Shown: one piece after another, positions 10,800 through 22,800 of the stretch
Position numbering within the stretch: the first letter of the stretch is position 1
How the letters are laid out: every line of letters starts with the position of its first letter
Assembly (NCBI GenBank): GCA_000226015.1
Contig: JH154602.1
Coordinates: forward strand, 63,026-105,761
DNA: 42,736 nucleotides
From: Mnemiopsis leidyi
Lineage: Eukaryota; Ctenophora; Tentaculata; Lobata; Bolinopsidae
Direction: 5' to 3'
Notes under the pieces: generated by a model
What the model was told of the DNA's origin: nothing
Databases searched by the model: none
What the model saw: only the letters and a program-made list of their open reading frames with translations
Program-made: the position numbers and the translations under genes

Positions 10800-11402
10800 A
10801 ATGCCTGGCGAGCGGCCAAATTAAAATGTGATGTTGTCAGAGCATGGTGTACGATCTCTCTTTAACTTGACCAGTATACTGGCTAGTGGGGTGAAGTACT
10901 GGGAATTTGAAGATAATTCAGTAATGTAACATGGGTTTGTGTGGCTATCATGACTTTGACATAGATAAGTTGACGGAAATTGATTTTCGGATTGGAATAA
11001 CATGGAGTGATGTGAATTTATGATTTATGGCCCGGCTTGTTATCGTGTAATTAATTTATCCTGTACTTTTGTAAATAATTATTTTTACATTATTTTACAT
11101 TATTTGACTACTCTACCGGAGTATTTCGTTTATTAAACAAGATCCTACAGTCATCAAATATGCTTTACAAATGAGTTGTTTTTGTTTATTGATCGATTAA
11201 ATTTCGTGAGCTACTGTAGTGTAAAATGTATAAAATCTAGACTAAAGAAATAAATGCAATGATCACGATACTTATGAAGGTTTAAATAACTACCACCAGA
11301 AAGTGAAAGTTATCAAACAGTTGAGTGAGTCTGAATATCACGTGACTTACCCAGTAGGGCTGTATGAATAACACGTAACTATAACTTACACAGTAGGACT
11401 GC
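10800..11402. other. DCTN3 3' UTR and PI4KA 5' region
   Basis: Downstream of the DCTN3 stop there are ATTAAA near 11132 and AATAAA near 11249 as candidate poly(A) signals. At 11345-11403 two similar blocks occur (cttacccagtagggctg and cttacacagtaggactg); the second ends at the PI4KA ATG. Confidence 0.5.
11339..11344. promoter_or_regulatory. E-box CACGTG upstream of PI4KA
   Basis: atcacgtgactt sits 59 nt before the PI4KA start codon. It fits the bHLH-ZIP palindrome (USF/MYC/TFE type, close to the CLEAR motif gtcacgtgac). A six-base match alone is weak evidence of function. Confidence 0.3.
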
Positions 11403-13853
11403 ATGGCACATGGGTACCAGTTCTACGAGAGTTCCCTGTCCCACCTGGTAGAGTCTCTAGTCCAGCTACCGGAGGTGCCATGGTCCCAGCTACAGAGGAT
11501 CTTATCTCTCTGTCCTCGGGTCGATGTATCGCCTTGTACTGTTTCTATCAGGTAATTAACATTGTACATGTAAATATATGACTTGTTTTTTGTCACTCAA
11601 GATCTGATTGAAGTGATAAAAACTATAAACAGAATAAATCAGCTGAATAATATCTCTATAACTCTGGACTGCCACAACTTGAACTAAAAGATGAAGCACG
11701 TTAGGGACAAAAACATTATCTAACCTACCACTTTCACTGCAGACAGCACATAGCAGTATGTGCAGCAGCAGACTACTTCGCAAGATCAGGAGGCAAACAT
11801 GAGGAGAAGCTGGGGGTCTACTTCGTGTCTCTTGTCAAGTCTATTCCCAGACTCAACTGGAACTTGTCCAAGAACCAGGTTTGCGTTAGAAGCGAGGTCG
11901 TATGGTGGCAACTACCTTTGTTTATCATTTGAGAGGTTTGGTATGGTGGCTACTACCTTTGTTTATCATTTGAGAGATTGTGGGTTTGATTAAGCTAATT
12001 CTACTTTGATTCATAGCTTAATAGGTTATCGAAAGATCTAAGTTCAGCAAATTGGCTAACAAAGCATGTCGTCCAATACCAGTATCTTTACAATTTTCCC
12101 CACAAAACTTAGATACAAATTGAGGAGGAGTACGTATCGTTTCTGTTGAGCAGTAAGATCTGCAGAACTCTCTTGCAAGTTTACAATAACAAGAAGGAAG
12201 TCTATTCTTGTCTGACAGAATGTATCCAGAACCTTCTGGAAACAGTAAAAACGACGACGTGAGTTCATGATATAATTGTTATCTTCTATTTGGTAAACCT
12301 ACTAGTACTGTTACTAATTTTATTTTCGTCGCCACATTACCACATAGCAATTTTAGGAAATGTTGAGTTAAACTCGTGCTATCACAGGACTTGGTGAAGG
12401 AATGTGACAGTCAGAAACTGTTGAACTTCACCGCACCCGCACTCCTGGGCATGATAGACGGTCTGATTACTTTCCTCCAGCTGACACCAGAGTCAGGTAC
12501 AACTTTAGCACGTGATACAACTTTAGCACGTGATACAACTTTAGCACGTGATACAACTTTAGCACGTGATACAACTTTAGCACGTGATACAACTTTAGCA
12601 CGTGATACAACTTTAGCACCTGATACATCTCTAACATTCGCTGCTCAATTAAACATGATCGCACAATATTCTTGATCCGCACAACATTTCTTTTTAAGCT
12701 CTCTGTTCGAGCCGCACAAAACAGTCGTCACTGTTAGGGTTAGTTAAGTTACAGAACCAACTCAAACAACATTTACAGGACCAGTGGATACATGCTCTGA
12801 AATAATATCCCTGACGACATCTTCCCTGCTGGGCCTCCTGAATAGCGAGACGTTTACCACCCTCTCTGAGACCTGGCTCTCCGTCTCCAAGAATCACCCT
12901 CCTCACCCCATGGAGTCTCTGCCTCACAAACTTCTCACTAAACTCCTCCAGCTACTCAGGTTGTTATGGAGCTTCCACGATATTCAACATTTTTATAGCT
13001 ATTTAAATGGCAAAAAATAATGTATGATAAATTGTTGTACAGTTGTTAATGAACAAAATCTCAGGACTCAGATAGACTCTATCGAAGACAAGGACTTGCT
13101 TTTAGACATCTTCACTGCGATTCAGACTTTTATCGAAGTGGAGAATGCTAGAATGTACCCCAAGTTCAAACAGCCAAACATTGGTACAGTACACAAACAT
13201 AAGACACACATGTACAGTACACAAAATCCTAACTGTGTCTACTATAATTTAAGTTTTATTTAAAGTAATATTTAGTCAGAAGACTGTCTCCAAATCTGAA
13301 AGATAAAACTCCCCCTATTCCCAGTTTCAAGATCAAGTTGTGTCACGCCATCTTCCATCTCTGTCCTCTGTGAGTGTCTGGACGTCACAACTCTGCTCAT
13401 CACAGAGACGTTTGTCTATCAACACTACCAGAAACTCAACAATCTCTTCAGCACTTCTGTCAACCTCAAAACTCCTGATTTACTCCGCGTTCCTTTGCAA
13501 GTTAGTTCTCTAGTTCAGCGTATTGTACTGCTAGAGAGGATGTAGTATTTCAATAGAACTGTTAATCAAGACATTGTTTTACACCACACTGCATATTAAA
13601 ATAAGTGTGTAAAACAACGTCATACACACAACGTATAAAGTGCTGACCTGACTGAATGAAATAAATCTATCAGGTGAGCTGTGTAAAGAACATAGGACTG
13701 CTGACAAACAGATTTCCCCTCTTTGTGGACGACGCTATGGAGATCTACAAACAGATGCTGTTCGGACCTAGCAGCAACCTGTCTCTCCTTCACATCGGCA
13801 GTTGTTTGGAACCCGTACCGCGGTCCTCTGATCACCAAACTTCTAACTTTCAG
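11403..13853 (+). other. PI4KA: PI4KA exons 1-8 (N-terminal solenoid)
   Basis: Coding exons: 11403-11551, 11743-11878, 12113-12244, 12388-12496, 12779-12959, 13065-13183, 13325-13500, 13674-13853. Leucine-rich helical repeats correspond to the start of the PI4KA solenoid. Examples are [40 protein letters not shown] and [16 protein letters not shown] (compare CLQGLGRLCERFPVVV in human). Exon 3 uses a donor aca|gtaaaa at 12244 to keep phase 0. A better-looking donor, gac|gtgagt at 12258, would break the frame into exon 4. Confidence 0.85.
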
Positions 13854-16800
13854 GTAGTTGTCTTGTCTCGGGTTTATATCAGATCTGTGGTGGATTTCGA
13901 AAATTTGGCTCGTGTTACTCTTATTTAAAACTTTTATATCATTCTGTATGAGCATCTTGCGTGAATATTCGATGTGGCAATGGCTAAACTTGCATTTAAG
14001 ACTTTTAGGCGCCGCTTTGTCCATAATAGTTGGTAAGTGATAGTATATGGGGGTAAATATAACCATTTACTGCACATTTAGTACATTCATGATATAATGC
14101 AACGATAAGACATCGTCTATTGAGATATTAGAACTTTATGACAAGAATTGTAAGTATTTCTTGTATTGCATTTTTATTATTTTTATTTATTTTTATTATT
14201 TGTGCAGTGTTTAGAGCTGTCGATTGTTTCAAAAATTTAATAAAATCTAGGATAAATAATAACAACATTTCACATTTCGTAGTTCCACATTATGTTACCA
14301 AGTAACTATTTTAGAAAACGAGATCAAATGTTTAGTTATTACAACAACAAGTGTCAGTTTTCAATAATCAGTTTTCTTAAAGGCAAGAAAACTCTTTAAT
14401 CCATCTCAAGCAATACCTGAGGGTCCATTTAAGTACAAGGGGCAAGGGCTAACCTTCAATGTTTAATCTTCCCCATAAACTCAAAATTTAAATATTTGTA
14501 TTTTGGTACACCTGTACCCAGGCTTCACAGTTATACTGAAGGAGCTCCTGGAAGATTCTAGATCTTTTAACAGAGACCCTCCTCATTTCAACCTCAATTA
14601 CGATTTCCCGGTCATTCGGCTTAGTCGACCAAAGAAGATTGCATAGGCAAATGCCCTCAGTGCACTCCTTTAGGGATTGGCAGTACTTTTCATTTTGTCT
14701 GGCCCATCAACTCACAGTTTCTCCTCTGAATCATCCCCCTCCAACTTGAGACTGGAAGGCGGGGACCCTCCCCCCGGAATGTCTGCCAGCTGCTTGATAG
14801 ATCTCACCTCCACTCTCCTCCTCAACATCTCCTCCTCTCTACCCGACACTCCTGTACTCCACCTCCTCCTCCTCACCCCACTCGGCTGGTTGACCTGCCC
14901 TGGCAACCGCGCCTGACTCAAACTTAACTTCCTCTTTTGGAAGTTCCTGATGTCATCATTACTTTTGTTCGTTGGAACTGTAAATCTCACCCTTGCTCTG
15001 AACCTACAACAGTTCTTTAACATCCGCACTGTCTCCGATCGGAACCTCCTCATCCTGAATAGATAGACGAAGGGGTTTACTAGAGAGTTGAGAGTGACAG
15101 TGATGACGTAAGTCAACAACCAGATGTACTTCTGAAGGAACTCACTAGAGTCATCACCATCCAGAAATTCCTTGTCAGTGAAATAGACAGCTACAATGTA
15201 CCTAATGTAGTTGAGGAAGACCGGTAGATTGAACACGATGTATACTAAAGTTACGATGATGATGGTAGTGGTAGCTTCTCGTTTCATCTTGGTGAGGACG
15301 GTGGATACTCTGGTGGCTCGGGCGGAGAAGATCATGATGGAGGTGGAGGTGATGCAGCTTGCTGTGATGGGGATGATGGGGAATGCCAGTTGAAGGGAGG
15401 AGAATATCACATCAGATACCTGAGATTAGGAAAATTTACTGCACTGGGTTAAAATGTACTGTGTACACTTGTGTGAGCATGTACAAAAGTTTAAAAAACC
15501 TAACTGTACTCATTAAACTTTTCTACCTGATACCGAGTATCGTTGATATGATTCCAGCAGTACCCAGAGTCTTGCTGATACTCGTAGTCACTGTACCCTA
15601 GTGCAACCCCCAGTAATTGTCGACCGATAAGAAAGACCGCATAAAAAATCATGACTCCAATAACCGTCCTCCTTCTCACTATGACAAAGGGTTTGAGGAG
15701 GTTGAAAGTACGGAGTGTGCTGAGACAGAAAACTAGGAAAACAGAGTAGTAAGGAATAAACTCCCAGGTTATACCCCAGACACAGCAGAACGTTTGACTT
15801 GAGAACAACAAACTTTTCCTGTCTGCAGCCAGGGACAGACCTAAGGATAGGATTTGGGTTAGCATCTAGATCAATATCGCTATAGTAATCTAGCTGTAGT
15901 AGATATAGTAGTAGACTTGCTTTCAGCAATACAATATGGTATAACTTAAGTAAACTTCTCATGAAAATTTCAAAACTTACACAGAGTTATACTTGCTATA
16001 AACTTGCTACAAACTTGCTACAAACTTACTATAAACTTGTTATAAACTTGTTATAAACTCGTTATAAACTCGTTATAAACTCGTTATAAACTTGCTACAA
16101 ACTCGTTATAAACTTGCTACAAACTTGCTACAAACTTGGTATAAACTTGTTACAAACCTACCAACTGGAAGCACCATGACACAAGTAAGGATGTCCAAGA
16201 TCACCACTGCAATGTAAATGCAGGTAGAATTGTAGTAGTTCTTCCTCAGAAAGTACTTCAGAGATATAACGTTTGCTGGAACGCCCACTACAAAACTGAC
16301 GAAACAAATCACTGCGATAACCAGATCTACAGAATTCATCCCCGGAAGAGTTTAGTTTGGAATTCAACATAGAGCAGGGCGATAATATCGTGTTTGGAGC
16401 ATCTTAAAACACGAACATATGTATTTAGATATCAAGGTTATAAACAAAGCAGTGTGAACATGTGTGCTGAGCTCGTGAGGAGATATAAAAGTTGAGGCTT
16501 ATCCAGATCTGATGTGTCAGCCCTACTGACAGTAAGCTTGCTGCGGAGGTCACGTATGTGATATTATCAGATTTATCACGTGCAATATCATCATATTTGG
16601 CAGACATGAACATATCTGCTGTTTTTATTGTTACCTGTACTACTACTCGGCGATGTGTGCACCCTCAGTAAATATCAAGGGTTTCTCAAGATTTAGAACC
16701 AATCGCTTTGGGAACTTACTGTTATTTCACGTAAAACATAGATGGCAGACTGAACTGTGTATAGATTAATTTCTGTTACCGTCATGATAGCAGCCGTTCA

Positions 16801-19800
16801 AACTTTGGTACAAATTATATGTAATGTAACCTGTGTGCCTGTTACGGGTTCCGTCGGTCTTTTTTATGGATGTATTATTATATATTCTTAACATCAAATC
16901 GTTTACAGCGGACTGCGTACATACGACGCAGCAACCGACCGAAAGCGGAGAACGTCTATACAAAGAATTTGGATATCCTCCGCAAGGCGATAATATCTAG
17001 CCTCATATCTGTTATATCTGCTGTACATGAGACTAATCCTCAACTATGCCAAGGTAATTCCATAGATCATGTCGTTTGGCATATTTTATAGTTTTATCGA
17101 TTCTGAATGTATATATAACATTGTGGTAATAACACCTTTGATAATAGCACTTATTCGTTATTAATCTATGGAAATTGTGACATTTTTCCGGCTGTCTAGA
17201 TATTCTACATTACACTCAAATGGATAGAGTGAACAATTTTGACGTACTGAATGTTCAGGTTTTCTGTCAAGTGCGAGCAATCAGCTGCTGACTATTGGAG
17301 ACCAGGATAACCAACTAGTTATCTCCAACAACGCAGTTAGAGTATTAGGTGCCATCGCTACTAATCTCTCCGACTTCGAGGTTATAACTTTGTTTAATCG
17401 TTTTGAGGATCACGTTAATTAGCAGATAGGGTGTATGTGAAAACTAGAGCGGCAAACGCAGACATCAGGATTTAGGACGGCCAGACACTTTCATCGTTTC
17501 GTTCAGGAAGTTCCTAACTTTCTCTAACACTCAGACAGTGAAGATGGTGATACAGATATTCCGACACAAGATCTGTAACCCACCCTCCCACCTGGACACT
17601 CAGATGATAAAGCAGCTGGGAGAGATAATGTTGTACGGTAACGACAAAAGTTACGCGGAAGTACTCTCCCTCTTCATGCAGATATCTAGTAAAGCGTTCC
17701 CTGAGTCTAAGTCTAACAAGGTGTGTGCTGATGTTGTGGGTAACTGTTTCTTGTTTTGAACGGTTACACTGTTATTTTAAGTAAGCATTCATTCCAAGAG
17801 CCCTTTTTCATGCTTGTTCTAGTTGCCTTCAAAACTTATGATTATGTAGTTTATGTTTGATCGTCCTCATAACTTTATCCAGATTCACATTATTGACTTG
17901 AACTGATACTTCCAACATGAACCTAAACACTGTTACTCTACCTTGACTCTAACTGATAATATTGCGACCTCTTCCAGACACACCGACAACGAGTCAGAAC
18001 TTTGAGCAACAATTCTCGAACTAAAACCGAACTGACATTGACTGACAATCCTGCTATCGGCTCTAAGTCTTACATGTCTTTACTGACGATGTCCAGCAAT
18101 AGCAAGAATCAGGTGGTATACCAGTGGCAATTGTAAACTTACGGGACTGATAACACACAAATTCTGCCCAACCCAGTTAACAGCGACTGTGGCATTCGTT
18201 AGGGCGATGCTGCGCGCCCGTCGAACTATCAAACTTAACTTTTTACTAGCAGATATTGTCGTTTTGATCTGATAAAGTATCTTTATTTTCGCGCTCACGT
18301 AGGTTCATGTAAACATAGGGACTGGATTTAAACACGCGCGTAAAGAATAATAAAAGTCGAATTGAAGATGATTTATCTTCTGCTGACTAACCATTCGAAA
18401 AAAGACTTGCTTTAAACGAAATCTATGTTAAATTTGCGTCATTTTCGTTGCGACTGTGTTCGGGTACACATAAGATTACACTATAGGTTATGTCACGGTG
18501 ACAATGCAAATGTTCAGACGGGTAAGCTGTTCACCATGCCGTTACACAAACTAACTACAAACTCTCCAGACGAGAGTACACCGCAATAAAACAGTGACAA
18601 TACGAAACAAAAGTGTCAAAATATTTCAGCGATCTTTGTCCTTACAGGTTAAATTCCTTGGACTATGAACCTGTATTTGTACAAATAGATAGATCTAGGT
18701 CAAAGTAGGTCAAAAGGCAGGTCGAATATCCATCAGTGATCTGGTGATTTCATCCTGTCTTATCCCTTTTTGCGAGGCATTCTAAGGGTTAGCGATCGAC
18801 AAAATATGGTCTGACAATAAGAGTAGGTTACATTTAATTCGTAATGGAATACGTAAAAATAATGCAGTTTTTGATTTAAACTTGATTACATTACCATGAG
18901 ATGGTCATCCACAGGATCATAATGTGTTTTTCTTGAAAGTTATGGGGTATAATTTGTGTAAAAGCATGGCTTTGAAATGAAATGATAAATCTCTTCTCCC
19001 ATTCATTATCCCTTCTTCCTGTCGCTTTATCCTCCACCTCCCTCCTGATAATGTCGATAAAATAGTGTTTACATGAAAGCCTCTTGTACATTTATGCCAC
19101 GTTGCAGTTCACAAATGGCTGCGAGGAATGGAAAAACAAGCGACCGTTTACATTCCAGGAATTGCTTTCAAAATTCTTGTGAATAATCAATACATTATGA
19201 ATACATACATTAAGGACAATGATTCATGTTCGTGATCAATGTTTCTGAGAAGGTATGGAACCGACCGACTTAAGACTTAACTAGCATAACAAATACTGTG
19301 ATCCCGACAAAATCACACAAATCTGTAGCAATATCTCTCACGGCAGGACTTCACTCGACCTCGTCTGTTTAGTTCCTCAAGTAACAGCAGCTTTAGATAC
19401 ACTGAGTTGTCGGAAATAGATGGTGTGAGTTATGCCCGCTGATAAGAGTGAAGATGAAGTTGTTCGTTGAGGGTTGAAGTGACCTGTTGCTAACTGCTAT
19501 GTGTCTTGGTTATTGTATTTTGACTTTTTGTCGCTCTTCTTTCCATAATGGAAAACAGAGTGTGGGCGTGTTTTTATTATCTTATTTCGACATGTGTGTT
19601 GTCTACAGTCTACTGTACTGTTGCAATATGAATGTACAATGTTGATGTGGTGTGTGTGCAATGTTTATATTACCTCACAGCTACAGTGAAATTATGAAAA
19701 ACGAGGAGAAACGAGTGTAAACAGCTCAACGCTTGCAACCTGTAGGCTGTAATTGCACGAAAATAACACACATTTGTAACTTCAACTCTCACCTCCAGGA

Positions 19801-22800
19801 CACGGCAGAGCACCACGGATATCGACACTGTTCTTTCACCGTTATCCGCACGTTGGAGAAAGTGTGTGCGAAGTTAGACAGTCCACAAAGACTGCAGGAC
19901 CTGCTGCCCTGGCTGCTGGAAGTGTTTGTACAACGCAGTCTCGAAATGCAGAAAGTCTGTGAAAGGGAGAAGTCTCTACTCAAGGATCAGGCGGGAAACT
20001 TGGGTAATTTTCCTCATAGTACATTCGCTTCGTTTGAGTTGCTTCAGAGCTAGAGTTGCGTGAATTATGTTCTAAGAATTTGGGTAATCAGAGAATTTAG
20101 TTTAATGCCAATTTTCCTGTCGAAGATATATCATGAAACCACCAATTGACACGCTCAAAGTTCGCACTTTTCTAGGTGTTCTACTACCAGTTTTTGCAAT
20201 ACTGATGGGTCGTATAGAGAAGGTGGAGATAGTGAACACTAGGATTCAGCGTCTGTTCAGGGACTTCTGGCAGATCTGTGTCGTCATGAACTTTGTTACT
20301 AGAGGTAACGTCTTTTGTGATTTGTAAAAAAAACTTCAATATCCGAATGTTCGTTCAAACTGAATCGCTCGAGTTTTGACACTGAAATTTCTAACTTATG
20401 ATGTGATCTAAGAATGAATGTGAACAATTAGTCCACCTCATAAGTATACTACCCCACTCTAGGACTAGGACAGTACACAGAAGAATGGTATGCAGGAGTG
20501 GAGGCAGTGGCCAAGAAAACACCCCTGATGTCCTCTATGGGGGCAGATACTTTCCTCCAGCACGATCTCCAGTACAACTCTGCACTTAAGTTGGAGGGTA
20601 ATGCCCAGGAGGGCGAGTTTCGTGTGGCTATCAGCGAGTATCTCCACGCTCCTGAACTTAACGCTATCATCTACCGGTAATGAAATGTGCAATTACCGCA
20701 TTTTCATTAACGCTTTATTTCAGCTTTACTTCAACTTTGAGCTCTTCAATTGTTGTTAAAGTATGGCGGGTTTGACCCAAAAAGAACCCAACGCCGCAGT
20801 AAACTTCAAATTTTGAAAAACGTTTTTACTTGTACCATTTTATTTTTTTCGTTCTTCTTTGCCGGTCGCTAACAGTTGTTTTTTTCAGGATGAACTATGG
20901 ACAGTGTACTTTCTTCCTCTCGGCCTACCACATCGAGTTGATGAGAGTGTCTCAACCAAACTACACTTGCTATCACCTGTTTCACTATCTGCAGGTGAAC
21001 TTGACACGTTCTGAGTCATGAAAGATAGGCTCGTTTATTCACTATCAAGAGCTGAAATGGCGGACATCTATTATCATATTATATGATTATAATTTGCCTA
21101 AATTGAGATTCGAGTCATCAGTCAACCAAACAATTTCAGACTTTCGCGTAGTTTCAGATAGCGTTATCCAATGCAGTCTCCGATTCATTTATTGCTTTTT
21201 ACTTAATGATTACGTTTCAGGACAAAGGAATACAGAAAGACAAGTCAGGGATTTACTCCTGTTTCGAGCACATGTGTACTCACATGTTCCAGCTTCATAT
21301 CGATGACGTCACTCAGCAGGTATCTCTAATATCATTCGGTGAAATGGTTGAATCGGTCAAGCTATGATATATTGTACCAGCAAGTGCCACAAATTCCTTC
21401 ACCTTAATTATGAAAACAAAACTTTCTTGATACAACTGTAAACCTACACCAAAATGCTAAACACACGAAGTGACACATTAACCTTGCACAGTCACGTGAC
21501 GAAAGTAGACAAGCACACCTGGAGAGTCTAGCTCAGTTCCTGCTGGTTAAATTCAACCACTGTGTCAAGAAGATCCGGCTGACTGCTGACAAGTGGCTCA
21601 GTAAACTGATAGACAAGTTTAACCATCTGTTGTGGAGCGAGGAGGTCCTCAAGTGTCTAGCTCACCTCACCCAGGTCAGTGATTAGTGGGTGATTGGAAA
21701 ACGTGATATAACGTGCAACTGTGTTAATCCGTTAAGTTGAATTAGTTTTCAATCGAAACTTTGCCTTTACCCCAGTAATAGTTGCCTTAATCCGTCGTTT
21801 CTTCTTCGAATGATTCCTATATTCCTAATAATTACAAATTTGGGTTAGTTCCGACTTAGTGCACAAAACTAAACCGTCTCCAGGAGTTGGTGAAAGCTGT
21901 AAAGAGTACTACCCTGGAACAAGGTATAATCAGGGAGGTGGTGGTGCCGTACGAGCCCGGTACGATGAACATCGCGGAGGAGGTCCACGAGAGACAGAGC
22001 ATGCTCACCGACTTTTCTAGAAGGTTCCTTTTAAGAAATTTTTCTTTGACAATGTGCTACGGCTAAGCTTTGAATTCCCCTAAATGAAACCATGGATGTA
22101 TCGTGTATATTATAATTTTTAGATTTGCTGCTATCCTCAAAGAATCACTGAAGTTCGCCCCTCTGGAAAAGTTAGAGAAGCTTCAAGAATATGAAGACCA
22201 ACTAAAGAGCGCCATCAAGGGTAAAATAGAAACTTTTATTACATTAGTTTCTTGTTTTCTTGTTAATATGAACCTCCAATGACACAAAATATTGTTCAAT
22301 CATCAAGATTATTGTATAACTTTCAAGATTTACAAGATTTTGCAATATTTTACAAGATTTACAAGATTGTAGCTATATAACTTAAGATATTTATCATGAA
22401 AAAAAATTGAATTACATAATTGGCAGGTTTTGATATTACTCTGGAGGACATGGTTGTACCGATGGACCGGAAAATGGAACACAAACTCTACTACAACTTC
22501 TCTCAAAACAGTGCCACTAATAGGAGCAAGGTATTTAGAGCAGAATGTATTCCTTTCCATTTTCCAAACACACGTGCAATGCTGGAATGAAATGTTGCCA
22601 CAATGTTCCTTTTTTTCTTATCCTCTGATTCTAACGCATGGCTGTCTCAGTTTTACGGCCACATTGAAGGTATGAAGAGTTTGGTGCACTTCCAAGGAGC
22701 TCAGTTTAACTTCGGTGGTATGATACTGGAGAAGATGGAACGCGCTCTTACTGACTGGAAGAACAATCCCACAGGTAGACTGCAATAACTTAAAGTGTAT

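Noticed and set aside
12467..12682. Minus-strand frame with a repeated LKLYHV unit
   Set aside because: Antisense reading of the 18-bp minisatellite.
13859..14521. Extra PI4KA exons in intron 8
   Set aside because: The candidate exon at 14007-14032 would need phase 2, but exon 8 ends in phase 0 and exon 9 already continues in phase 0.
18080..18298. 72-codon minus-strand frame in PI4KA intron 12
   Set aside because: No family features, overlaps exon 12 and has no supporting splice or start context.
20449..20692. Two overlapping minus-strand frames
   Set aside because: Antisense to PI4KA exon 15.
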